DNA from: SZAS-79 sp964599095 | GTDB lineage: Bacteria; Pseudomonadota; Gammaproteobacteria; Burkholderiales; SG8-39 | Reading direction: 5' to 3' | Length of the DNA: 64,000 nucleotides | Assembly (NCBI GenBank): GCA_964599095.1 | Contig: CAZREB010000023.1 | Span: forward strand, 5,834 to 69,833 | Part shown: positions 51,794 through 59,526 of the stretch, in pieces | Position numbering within the stretch: the stretch's first letter is position 1 | Layout: every line of letters starts with the position of its first letter | Translations under genes and position numbers: made by a program | Notes under the pieces: generated by a model | Databases searched by the model: none | What the model was told of the DNA's origin: nothing | The model's input: only the letters and a program-made list of their open reading frames with translations

Positions 51794-52306
51794 TCAGGTG
51801 GTCGGTCCGCCGGTCGAGCCGGAGGAGGCGCCGGGGGCGAACACCTTCCACAGGTGGATCAGGCCCGACAGCGCGATCATCAGCGCCATGAAGTACACGA
51901 AAGGCCCCACCGAGATGCGCAGCACGTCGGTCGTGTCGCCGTAGGAGGAGATCTTGCCCGCCTTCAGCCAGACCAGCCAGGCGAGGCCGAGAAAGGTCAG
52001 CGCGCAGACCAGGTGCGAGAGCGCGACCACGGCCCTGCGACCGGCTGCGCCGACCATGTGGTCGATGAAATCCATCGTCACGTGCTCGTCGGCATGCGAA
52101 ACCAGCGGCAGCCCGGCGAAAATCAGCACCAGCAGCATCAGTTCGGTGCCTTCGAACGCGCCGCGCAGTGGATGGTTGAAAACGTAGCGGCCGATCACGT
52201 CGACGAACGTGACCATCATCAGCGTGAACAGGATCACCGAGGCCGCAAAGCCGAGCGCCGCGTCGAAGCGGCGCTCCCAGGCGGTCGCCGGCGCCTGGGT
52301 GCTCAT
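51794..52306 (-). CDS. dctQ: TRAP transporter small permease DctQ
   Basis: The 170-residue membrane protein has four hydrophobic segments, with the family's FTLMMVTFVDVIGRYVFNHP in the first and HADEHVTMDFI after the second. DctQ joins DctM to make the membrane part of TRAP importers. It starts 50 bp after dctP and ends 10 bp before dctM, consistent with an operon. Confidence 0.9.
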   Translation of the reverse strand: MSTQAPATAWERRFDAALGFAASVILFTLMMVTFVDVIGRYVFNHPLRGAFEGTELMLLVLIFAGLPLVSHADEHVTMDFIDHMVGAAGRRAVVALSHLVCALTFLGLAWLVWLKAGKISSYGDTTDVLRISVGPFVYFMALMIALSGLIHLWKVFAPGASSGSTGGPTT

Positions 52307-52355
52307 CGGGCCGGTCCCCGCACGGCCACCAGCCGGCGCTCCGCCCGCGCCGGGC

Positions 52356-53384
52356 TCACTTGCCGGCCGCGACCTTCTTCAGCTCCTCGTGGAACTCGGC
52401 GTAGACCTTGGCGCCGTCGACGCCCTTGGCGCTCGCCTTCTTGATCCAGTCCTGGATGATCGGCGCGGACTTGTCGGCGACTTCCTTGGCCATCGCGGGG
52501 CTGGCGTCGACCACCTTGCCGCCGGCCTTCTTGAGCGCAGCCAGGCCGATCACGTCGGCGGCGTCCCACGACTTGCCCGCGAATCGCGCGAGTTTCTCGA
52601 ACGAGACCGAAGTGATCGCGTCCTGGTCGGCCTTCGGGAGCTTGTTCCACTTGTCCTCGTTCATGAAGAAGCCGAACGACGAGCTGTACATGCCGCCGGG
52701 GAACAGCGTCGCCTGGCCGATGACGGTCTCGAGCTTGAACGAGGCGATCGACTCCAGCGGGAAGAACACGCCGTCGGCGACGCCGGAGTTGAGCAGCTCA
52801 TACGACTCCGGCGCCGGCTTCACGAACGCCGAGGCGCCGAGCGCGTTGGCCACCGCCTCGGCGATGCCGCCGCCGGTGCGGATCTTGAGGCCCTTGAAGT
52901 CGGCCAGGCTCGCGATCGGCTTCTTGGTGAACATCTGCCCCGGGCCGTGCGTGAACACCGCGAGCAGTTTCACGCCCTTGTACTCGCCGATCTTCTGGAA
53001 ATGCTTCCAGTGGATGCGCGAGAAGGCCACCGAGTTGATCTCGGCGGTGGCGCCTGCGCCGGGCAACTCGGCCAGGAGAGGCAGGATGTGGCGTGCCGGC
53101 GTATAGCTTGCCGTCACGTAGGAGACATCGACAAGCCCGTCCCTGACGGCGTCGAAGGTTCCGGGAGGCGCGGCCGGCGCCTTGGGCAGCATGTTGAACT
53201 TGACCCGCCCGCCGGTGGCTTTCTCTACCTGGTCGGACCAGCCCTTGAGCACGACCGCGGTCAGGTGGTGGGAAGGCGGCACCCACGAGGACGTCGTGAG
53301 TGTGACCTGCGCGGTCGCGGCCTGCGGGCCGAGCAGCGCCGCCGCGGCAAGCGCCGCAAGAATGTTCTTGTGCATCACTTTCAT
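52356..53384 (-). CDS. dctP: TRAP transporter substrate-binding protein DctP
   Basis: The 342-residue periplasmic receptor has a signal MKVMHKNILAALAAAALLG ending ATAQ, then the TRAP opening VTLTTSSWVPPSHHL and the conserved middle GLKIRTGGGIAEAVANALGA with the Arg that binds carboxylates. This Arg and the fold point to an organic-acid ligand. ATG 53384 has a perfect GGAGGAGAC site; an upstream in-frame start at 53402 is less likely. It is divergent from the 3-hydroxyisobutyrate dehydrogenase-like gene. Confidence 0.92.
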   Translation of the reverse strand: MKVMHKNILAALAAAALLGPQAATAQVTLTTSSWVPPSHHLTAVVLKGWSDQVEKATGGRVKFNMLPKAPAAPPGTFDAVRDGLVDVSYVTASYTPARHILPLLAELPGAGATAEINSVAFSRIHWKHFQKIGEYKGVKLLAVFTHGPGQMFTKKPIASLADFKGLKIRTGGGIAEAVANALGASAFVKPAPESYELLNSGVADGVFFPLESIASFKLETVIGQATLFPGGMYSSSFGFFMNEDKWNKLPKADQDAITSVSFEKLARFAGKSWDAADVIGLAALKKAGGKVVDASPAMAKEVADKSAPIIQDWIKKASAKGVDGAKVYAEFHEELKKVAAGK

Positions 53385-53439
53385 GTCTCCTCCGGAATCC
53401 AATGGGGTCTGTAGGTGGTATGTGGTGCCCCGGACTGCG

Positions 53440-53467
53440 AGTGTATCAGGGGAAAGCCCGGCGGCAA
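53440..53467 (-). promoter_or_regulatory. Possible sigma70 promoter of the TRAP operon
   Basis: On the minus strand TTGCCG, a 16-bp spacer and TACACT lie about 55 bp before the dctP ATG. Each box matches the consensus at four of six bases. A 17-bp GC-rich palindrome (53468-53484, arms ggcgcccc) adjoins the -35 box on its upstream side and could be an operator. Confidence 0.35.
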
Positions 53468-53507
53468 GGCGCCCCGGGGGCGCCCGGATTCAGGCAAAGT
53501 GCCCGCC

Positions 53508-54410
53508 ATGAAGAACCGTGCAGCCGGGAAGCGCACCGTGAGGAAGCCCACCGTGGCGTTCATCGGTCTCGGTCGCATGGGCCGCCCGATGGCCGCACGC
53601 CTTGCGGCCGCGGGCTTCGGCTTGCGCGTTCATGACAAGGAAGGGGTTGCGCCCATGCGCGGCGCCGTGGCGTGTTCTTCACCGGCCGACGCCGCCACCG
53701 GCGCGCAAATGCTGGTCACGATGCTGCCCGATGGCCGCGCAGTGCGCGTGGCGCTGCTCGGGCGCACCGGCGCAGCTTCGGCGCTTGCGCCCGGCGGCCT
53801 CGTGGTCGACATGAGTTCGTCGGACCCGGTCGCCACGCGCGAGTTGGGAGCGGAGCTTGCGAAGCGCGGCCTGCGGCTGCTGGACGCCCCGGTCTCGGGC
53901 CGCGTCGACGGCGCGCGCAACGGGACGCTGACCATCATGGCCGGCGGCAGCGCCGCCGACCTCAAACGCGTTCGCCCGCTCCTCGAAGTGCTTGGCCGGC
54001 GGATCTTCCACGCCGGGCCGCTGGGGGCGGGGCATGCGGTAAAGGCGCTGAACAACTACATCGCGGCGGCAGGCACGATAGCGGCGTTCGAGGCGGTGAT
54101 CGTCGGCCGCGCCTTCGGCCTCGACCCGGCGCTGCTGACCGACATCTTCAACGCCTCGGCGGGCCGCAACAGCACGACCGAGAACAAGGTGAAGCAGCAG
54201 GTACTCTCAGGCGCATTCGGCTCGGGCTTCGCGCTCGGGCTGATGGCGAAGGACGTGCGGATCGCCGACTCGCTTGCGCGCTCGGTCGGCGCAGCGGCTC
54301 CGCTCACCCGCAAGGTGCGTGCGCTGTGGCGCGCGGCCGAAATCAAGCTACGCGCCGGCGCCGACCACACCGAGATCTACCGCTACCTCCAGGGCCTGCG
54401 GCGGCGCTGA
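53508..54410 (+). CDS. NAD(P)-dependent oxidoreductase of the 3-hydroxyisobutyrate dehydrogenase family
   Basis: Beta-hydroxyacid dehydrogenase of 300 residues with VAFIGLGRMGRPMAARLAAAG for the cofactor (residue about 16 on), VDMSSSDPVATRELGA, DAPVSGRVDGARNGTLTIMA (substrate loop) and AVKALNNYIAAAG with the catalytic Lys. Members oxidise 3-hydroxyisobutyrate, 2-hydroxymethylglutarate or tartronate semialdehyde-type substrates. The frame opens upstream at 53415, but ATG 53508 is preferred. Its position next to the LeuCD-like block, 87 bp upstream, suggests that it may belong to that pathway. Confidence 0.88.
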   Translation: MKNRAAGKRTVRKPTVAFIGLGRMGRPMAARLAAAGFGLRVHDKEGVAPMRGAVACSSPADAATGAQMLVTMLPDGRAVRVALLGRTGAASALAPGGLVVDMSSSDPVATRELGAELAKRGLRLLDAPVSGRVDGARNGTLTIMAGGSAADLKRVRPLLEVLGRRIFHAGPLGAGHAVKALNNYIAAAGTIAAFEAVIVGRAFGLDPALLTDIFNASAGRNSTTENKVKQQVLSGAFGSGFALGLMAKDVRIADSLARSVGAAAPLTRKVRALWRAAEIKLRAGADHTEIYRYLQGLRRR

Positions 54411-54497
54411 CGCAATTTCGCAGGCCGCCCTTGTATTGCGTGGTCGCAGCGCATCTAATGCTGCGCTCGGGCAGGCGCGCAGGACACGGGGCACTGG

Positions 54498-55781
54498 ATG
54501 GCAGGTCACGGAATGACCATGGCGGAGAAGATCCTCGCGCGCGCGAGCGGACGCGTGCGGGTGCGCCCGGGCGAATTCCTGACCGCCGGCGTCGACCTGG
54601 TGATGGCGAACGACGCGCAATTCCCGCAGTCGTGCAAGGCACTGGAGGACATCGGCCTGAAGCGCGTGTTCGACCCGGAGAAGATCGTGGTCGTGATCGA
54701 CCACTGGGTGCCGGCCAACACGCCGATGGTGGCCGAGATGCATCGCGGCATCCGCGCGACGGTCAAGGAACTCGGCATCCGCCACTTCTACGATGCCGGC
54801 GTCGGCATCGAGCACAAGGTGATCCCGGAGAAGGGCCACGCCCTGCCGGGGCAGCTGATCGTCGGCAGCGATTCGCATTCGACCACCTATGGCGCGCTCG
54901 GCGCGGCCTCGACCGGCATCGGCCTCACCGAGCTCGCGTACGTGATGTACACCGGCAAGCTGTGGTTCCAGGTGCCGCCGTCGATCCGCTTCGACCTCGG
55001 CGGCACGCTCGGCCATGGCGTCGCGCCCAAGGACCTGATGCTCGCGCTGCTCGGGCGGTTCACCACGCAGGCCGGGCAGTACAAGGCGGTGGAATTCGCC
55101 GGGCCGGTGGCCGAGGCGATGAGCATGGAAGGCCGATTGACCCTTTCGAATATCTCGTCGGAGATGGGCGCCAAGTTCGCGCTGTTCGCGGCCGATGCGA
55201 CGACTCTCGACTACCTGCGTACGCGTACTGCGAAGCCGGTGCAGGCGTTCGGTCCCGACCCGGATGCGCATTACGAAGCGGTGCATGCGATCGACTGCTC
55301 GAAGATCGAGCCGCAGGTTGCGATCCCGCACAAGCCGGACAACGTGAAGAACGTTTCGGAACTCTCGGCGGTGCGCGTCGACCAGGCCTTCATCGGCTCG
55401 TGCACCAATGCCCACGCGGAAGACCTGCAGCGCGCGGCGGCCATCATGAAGGGCCGCAAGGTCGCGGCCGGCACACGCTTCCTGGTGATCCCCGCTTCGC
55501 ACGACGTGATGGTCGAGGCGATGAGGAATGGTTCGCTCGCGGTGCTGGTGGAGGCAGGTGCGATGGTCGGCACGCCGGGTTGCGGCCCCTGCGCAGGCGG
55601 CTCCACCGGCGTGCTCGGCCCGGGCGAGACAGGCATCGCCAGCACCAACCGCAATTTCAAGGGCCGCGGCGGCAGCGCGGAGAGCTTTCTCTACCTGGCC
55701 TCGCCCGAGACGGTGGCCGCTTCGGCGATCGAAGGGCGCATCACGGATCCGAGGAAGTACATGCCGGAAGGTGCGGCATGA
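54498..55781 (+). CDS. Aconitase-family dehydratase, large subunit (LeuC/2,3-dimethylmalate or mesaconate hydratase-like)
   Basis: A 427-residue iron-sulfur (de)hydratase subunit. The 4Fe-4S ligands are C302 in IGSCTNAH and C362/C365 in GCGPCAGG. Further family motifs are VGSDSHSTTYGALGA and STNRNFKGR. It pairs with the small subunit that starts on its stop (ATGA). It is of the short LeuC type used for isopropylmalate, homoaconitate, 2,3-dimethylmalate or citramalate/mesaconate. As it is next to a lyase and CoA-transferase rather than leuB, leucine synthesis is unlikely. Other in-frame ATGs at 54513 and 54519 could be the real start. Confidence 0.9.
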   Translation: MAGHGMTMAEKILARASGRVRVRPGEFLTAGVDLVMANDAQFPQSCKALEDIGLKRVFDPEKIVVVIDHWVPANTPMVAEMHRGIRATVKELGIRHFYDAGVGIEHKVIPEKGHALPGQLIVGSDSHSTTYGALGAASTGIGLTELAYVMYTGKLWFQVPPSIRFDLGGTLGHGVAPKDLMLALLGRFTTQAGQYKAVEFAGPVAEAMSMEGRLTLSNISSEMGAKFALFAADATTLDYLRTRTAKPVQAFGPDPDAHYEAVHAIDCSKIEPQVAIPHKPDNVKNVSELSAVRVDQAFIGSCTNAHAEDLQRAAAIMKGRKVAAGTRFLVIPASHDVMVEAMRNGSLAVLVEAGAMVGTPGCGPCAGGSTGVLGPGETGIASTNRNFKGRGGSAESFLYLASPETVAASAIEGRITDPRKYMPEGAA

Positions 55782-56305
55782 GCGCGGCCGCGGACCTGAA
55801 GATCTCCGGCCGCGCCTGGAAATTCGGCGACGACATCAACACCGACTACATGGCACCCGGGTTCGTCAAGAACCAGCCGTGGGAGCTGGTGAAGAAAGCG
55901 ATCCTGCATATCCATCCGGGATTCACTGCCGGCTTCAAGCCGGGTGACGTGATCGTCGCAGGCGGGAATTTCGGCTGCGGGTCGTCGCGGGAGGCCGCGC
56001 CGGCGAACCTCAAGCGCCTCGAAGTCGGCTGCGTGGTGGCCGAGTCGTTCGGCCGGATCTTCCTCAGGAACAGCATCGCGATCGCATTCCCGGTGCTGAT
56101 CTGCAAAGGGATCACGCAAGCCTTCGAAGAGGGCGACGAACTCGAACTCGATTTCGGCCGGTCGCTGGTCAGGAACAAGACTCGCGGCACCGAGATTCGC
56201 GGCACGCCGTTGCCGCCCGAGTTGATCCGCATCGTCGCCGCCGGCGGCATGATGCAGCTGCTCAAACAGGAAGCACAGCAAACCGAAGGAGCCGCCCATG
56301 GCTGA
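55778..56305 (+). CDS. Aconitase-family dehydratase, small subunit (LeuD-like)
   Basis: The 175-residue swivel-domain subunit has FGDDINTDYMAPGF near the N-terminus, GNFGCGSSREAAPANLK (the substrate-binding loop with Ser-Ser-Arg) and VVAESFGRIFLRNSIAIAFPVL. It completes the active site of the large subunit. It starts inside the large-subunit stop codon and ends overlapping the lyase gene by 8 bp. The frame is open for a long distance upstream, but only this start gives the family N-terminus. Confidence 0.9.
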   Translation: MSAAADLKISGRAWKFGDDINTDYMAPGFVKNQPWELVKKAILHIHPGFTAGFKPGDVIVAGGNFGCGSSREAAPANLKRLEVGCVVAESFGRIFLRNSIAIAFPVLICKGITQAFEEGDELELDFGRSLVRNKTRGTEIRGTPLPPELIRIVAAGGMMQLLKQEAQQTEGAAHG

Positions 56306-57269
56306 TTTGCCGAAGGTCGTCCACATCAAGGAAGAAGGCCCGCGCGAAGGGTTCCAGATCGAGAAAGGCCCGATCCCGACCGCGCGCAAGATCGAGCTGA
56401 TCGACGCGTTGTCCAAGACCGGAATCAAGCACATGCAGATCGTCTCGTTCGTGAGCCCGAAGGCGGTGCCGACGATGGTCGATGCCGAAGAGGTCGTCAA
56501 AGGCCTGACGATGCAGCCGGGTGTCTCGTACACCGGGCTGTGGTTCAACGACCAGGGGCTCGACCGCGCGATCGGCACCGGGCGGCTGGAGATCAAGGGT
56601 TCGATCTCCCTGACGGCCTCGGCGAAATTCCTCAAGAAGAACCTGAACCGCACGCCCGAGCAGCAGCTCGCGGTCACGCGCGGCATGATCGGCACCTACA
56701 AGGAGCGCGGCATCCCGATCGAGCGCGGCACCGTCATGGCGGCTTTCGGTTGCAATTTCGAGGGCGACATTGCGGTGGAAAAAGTGGTCGAGTACGTCGG
56801 GCGCCTCCTCGACCTCGCTGCCGAGCAGGGCGTGCCGCTCAAGCGCGTTTCGCTGGCCGACACGATGGCCTGGGCGACGCCGCTTGCGATCAAGCGAGTC
56901 GTCGGCGCGGTGCGCGAGAAATTTCCCGGCCTGGAGCTCGAACTGCACCTGCACGACACGCGCGGCATGGGCATCGCCAATGCGTACGCCGGCATGGAAA
57001 TGGGCGTCGCGCGGTTCGACGCTTCGGTGGCCGGGCTGGGCGGCTGCCCATTCGCCGGCCACGCGGGCGCCGCCGGCAACGTGTGCACCGAAGACCTCGT
57101 ATTCATGTGCGACGAGATCGGCATCGAGACCGGCATCGACCTGGAAAAGCTGGCCGAGTGCGGGCGACTGGCCGAAGACGTGGTCGGCCACCCGCTGCCG
57201 GGCTCGGTCATGAAAGGCGGCACCCTGCGCGCGCTGCGCGCCAAGGTCGCCGAAGCGGCCAGAGCTTGA
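56298..57269 (+). CDS. HMG-CoA lyase-like aldolase
   Basis: TIM-barrel acyl-CoA lyase of 323 residues. Metal and catalytic features of HMG-CoA lyase are present: HLHDTRGMGIANA with both His ligands and AGLGGCPFAGHAGAAGN with the catalytic Cys. The first motif reads EEGPREGFQIE, whereas classical HMG-CoA lyase has EVGPRDGLQNE, so the metal/catalytic Asp is Glu. Cleavage of a 3-hydroxy-3-methyl-acyl-CoA or a citramalyl/dimethylmalyl-CoA into acyl-CoA plus keto acid is expected. It is linked to LeuCD-like, CoA-transferase and Bug genes by overlaps. Confidence 0.87.
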   Translation: MADLPKVVHIKEEGPREGFQIEKGPIPTARKIELIDALSKTGIKHMQIVSFVSPKAVPTMVDAEEVVKGLTMQPGVSYTGLWFNDQGLDRAIGTGRLEIKGSISLTASAKFLKKNLNRTPEQQLAVTRGMIGTYKERGIPIERGTVMAAFGCNFEGDIAVEKVVEYVGRLLDLAAEQGVPLKRVSLADTMAWATPLAIKRVVGAVREKFPGLELELHLHDTRGMGIANAYAGMEMGVARFDASVAGLGGCPFAGHAGAAGNVCTEDLVFMCDEIGIETGIDLEKLAECGRLAEDVVGHPLPGSVMKGGTLRALRAKVAEAARA

Positions 57270-58468
57270 GCGGCGCATCGCAGCCGCCGCTCCCGCTCGA
57301 TGGCGTGCGGGTGCTCGAGTTCTGCCACACGATCATGGGCCCGAGCGCCGGCATGCTGCTCGCCGACCTCGGCGCCGACGTCATCAAGGTCGAGTCCGCG
57401 CCCGAAGGCGACACGACGCGGCGGCTGCAGGGGTTCGCGAGCGGATTTTTCTTCGCGTTCAACCGCAACAAGAGGAGCCTTGCGATCGACCTCAAGTCGC
57501 CCGAGGGCCGCGACCTGGTCTACAGGCTGGTGGCTGACACCGATGTCGTGCTCGAGAATTTCGGGCCGGGCACGATGGAGCGCCTCGGCTGCGGGCATGC
57601 CGACCTGTCCGCGCGCAACCCGCGCCTGATCTATGCGGCGCTCAAGGGGTTCCTCTCCGGCCCCTACGAGCACCGGCCGGCGCTCGACGAGGTGGTGCAG
57701 TACATGGCGGGCCTCGCGTACATGACCGGGCCGCCCGGCCAGCCGTTGCGCGCCGGGGCTTCGGTGATCGACCTGATGGGCGGCATGTTCGCGGTGATCG
57801 GCGTGCAGGCCGCGTTGCGCGAACGTGAGCGCACCGGCAAGGGACAACTGGTGAAGTCCGCGCTGTTCGAGTCCACTGCGTTCCTGATGACCCAGCACAT
57901 GGCCGGGCAGGCGGTGACCGGCCGGCCGCCGCCGCCGATGCCGGCGCGCGAAGGCGCGTGGGGCATCTACGAGACCTTCAGGACTTCCGACGGCGAATTG
58001 ATCTTCGTCGGACTGACCAGCGACAACCACTGGCGCCGGTTCTGCCAGCACTTCGAACGCGAGGACTTGCTCGAAAACCCGAGGTACGCAAACAACCAGC
58101 AACGCGTGAAGGAGCGCGCCGAGATCCGCCCGATGGTGGCCGAGTGCGTTGCGCGTCATACGCTGGCCGAATTGACGATCCTGTTCGACAGGATCGGCAT
58201 CCCGTTCGCACCGGTGGCGAAGCCCGGCGACCTGTTCGAGGACCCGCAGCTGAATGCCGGCAACCGGATGCTCCATGTCGCGTTCAAGGACGGCGTTCAC
58301 GCCAAGATCCCGCGCCTGCCGATCGAGGTCGGCGAGCACGATTTCGGCCTGCGCCGCCAGGCGCCTTCGATAGGCGAGCACAGCGCCGAAATCCTGGCCG
58401 AGGCCGGCTTGGCCAATTCGGAAATCGAAGACCTGCGGGCGCGCGGTGTCGTGAGCGGGCCGGCATGA
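57266..58468 (+). CDS. CaiB/BaiF (class III) CoA-transferase
   Basis: The 400-residue enzyme moves CoA between acids. The N-terminal segment DGVRVLEFCHTIMGPSAG, LADLGADVIKVESAPEGD and NRNKRSLAIDLKSPEG are typical. The catalytic Asp lies in ALDEVVQYMAGLAYMTG. No ATG fits: TTG at 57266 overlaps the lyase stop (TTGA) and gives the family N-terminus; a GTG about 13 residues later is the alternative. It probably forms the CoA thioester that the HMG-CoA lyase-like enzyme cleaves, as known for citramalate. Confidence 0.9.
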   Translation: MSGASQPPLPLDGVRVLEFCHTIMGPSAGMLLADLGADVIKVESAPEGDTTRRLQGFASGFFFAFNRNKRSLAIDLKSPEGRDLVYRLVADTDVVLENFGPGTMERLGCGHADLSARNPRLIYAALKGFLSGPYEHRPALDEVVQYMAGLAYMTGPPGQPLRAGASVIDLMGGMFAVIGVQAALRERERTGKGQLVKSALFESTAFLMTQHMAGQAVTGRPPPPMPAREGAWGIYETFRTSDGELIFVGLTSDNHWRRFCQHFEREDLLENPRYANNQQRVKERAEIRPMVAECVARHTLAELTILFDRIGIPFAPVAKPGDLFEDPQLNAGNRMLHVAFKDGVHAKIPRLPIEVGEHDFGLRRQAPSIGEHSAEILAEAGLANSEIEDLRARGVVSGPA

Positions 58469-59445
58469 CGGGCGACCGGATGAGGATTGCCGGCGTCATG
58501 CTTGCCGGCGCGTTGCTCGCGCTCGGTGCGTCCGCGCAAGAGGCACGGGCGCAGGCCTGGCCTGCGAAATCGATCCGCCTGGTCGTGCCTTTCCCGCCCG
58601 GCGGCGGGTTCGACGGCATCGCGCGGCCGATAGTGGAGAAGATGGGACCGCTCCTCGGCCAGCCGATCGTCATGGACTACCGGCCCGGCGCCGGCGGCAA
58701 CATCGGCATCGAGCACGCGTCGAAGTCGCCGGCGGACGGCTACACGCTGCTGATCGCCAACGTGTCGATGACGACCAACCCGGCGATCTGGAAGAAGATC
58801 AACTACGACGCAGTGGCCGATTTCGCGCCGATCTCGCGCATCGGGTCGGCCAGCTCGGCGCTGGCGATCAATCCCTCGCTGCCGGCGAAGGACTTTGCCG
58901 AACTGCGTGCGATCGCGAAATCCAAGCCGCTCAATTTCGCCTCGCCCGGCGTGGGCACAAGCTCGCACCTGATCGGCGAGATGATGAACATCGAAGGCAT
59001 CCTGCCGCTGGTGCATATCCCGTACAAAGGCACCGCGCCGGCCGTGGCCGACGCGATCGGCGGACAGCTCGACGCGGTCATGGTGCCGCTGGTGTCGCTC
59101 GCCCAGCATATCCGGGCCGGCAAGCTGCGCGGCATCGCGGTCTCCAGCGCGCATCGCGTGTCGCTGCTGCCGGAGTTGCCGACGTTTGCCGAGGCCGGCT
59201 ATGCGCAGGTGCAGTCCGACACATGGTACGCGTTCTTTGCGCCTGCCGGCACGCCGGAGGCCATCCTCAGGCGCGTCTACGAAGCGACCGTGCAGTCCGT
59301 CGCGCAGCCCGATGTGGCCGAGCGCCTGAAGAAGGCCGGCTACGAGCCGGGCACCAGCACGCCCGAGGCCCTCGGCGCGCTCGTCAGGTCCGAGATCGCG
59401 CGCTGGAATAAAATGGCCGTCGACGCGAAGATCCCCAAGCAGTAA
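58465..59445 (+). CDS. Bug-family periplasmic binding protein
   Basis: The 326-residue receptor has a signal with AGALLALGASAQEARAQA, then WPAKSIRLVVPFPPGGGFDG, MDYRPGAGGNIGIEHAS, FASPGVGTSSHLIGEMMN and HIPYKGTAPAVADAIGGQ. It is the third Bug protein of the window. Its start overlaps the CoA-transferase stop, so its ligand is very probably the substrate of the LeuCD/lyase/CoA-transferase block, i.e. a small di- or tricarboxylate (inference). An ATG at 58480 is also possible. It ends 1 base before an inverted repeat element. Confidence 0.92.
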   Translation: MTGDRMRIAGVMLAGALLALGASAQEARAQAWPAKSIRLVVPFPPGGGFDGIARPIVEKMGPLLGQPIVMDYRPGAGGNIGIEHASKSPADGYTLLIANVSMTTNPAIWKKINYDAVADFAPISRIGSASSALAINPSLPAKDFAELRAIAKSKPLNFASPGVGTSSHLIGEMMNIEGILPLVHIPYKGTAPAVADAIGGQLDAVMVPLVSLAQHIRAGKLRGIAVSSAHRVSLLPELPTFAEAGYAQVQSDTWYAFFAPAGTPEAILRRVYEATVQSVAQPDVAERLKKAGYEPGTSTPEALGALVRSEIARWNKMAVDAKIPKQ

Positions 59446-59446
59446 A

Positions 59447-59494
59447 CGGGGACAGACCACGTTTTCCAGCCTTGGAAAACGTGGTCTGTCCCCG
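59447..59494. repeat. Inverted repeat element, family A, copy 2
   Basis: Perfect 22-bp arms (59447-59468 and 59473-59494) around a 4-bp loop. The core gggacagaccacgttttc equals that at 3588-3643. It begins 1 base after the Bug stop codon. As RNA it would form a very stable hairpin at the 3' end of the five-gene block and could end or protect that transcript. Confidence 0.87.
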
Positions 59495-59526
59495 AATTTT
59501 GGGTTGCGCGTTTCTGCGGGGGGAAG

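Noticed and set aside
53672..56305. An 877-residue protein ending in the LeuD-like subunit
   Set aside because: The upstream part is the shadow of the dehydrogenase and LeuC-like genes. The start at 55778 matches the family.
54498..56305. Leucine biosynthesis leuCD
   Set aside because: No leuB or leuA nearby; instead a lyase, CoA-transferase and Bug receptor are translationally coupled to it.
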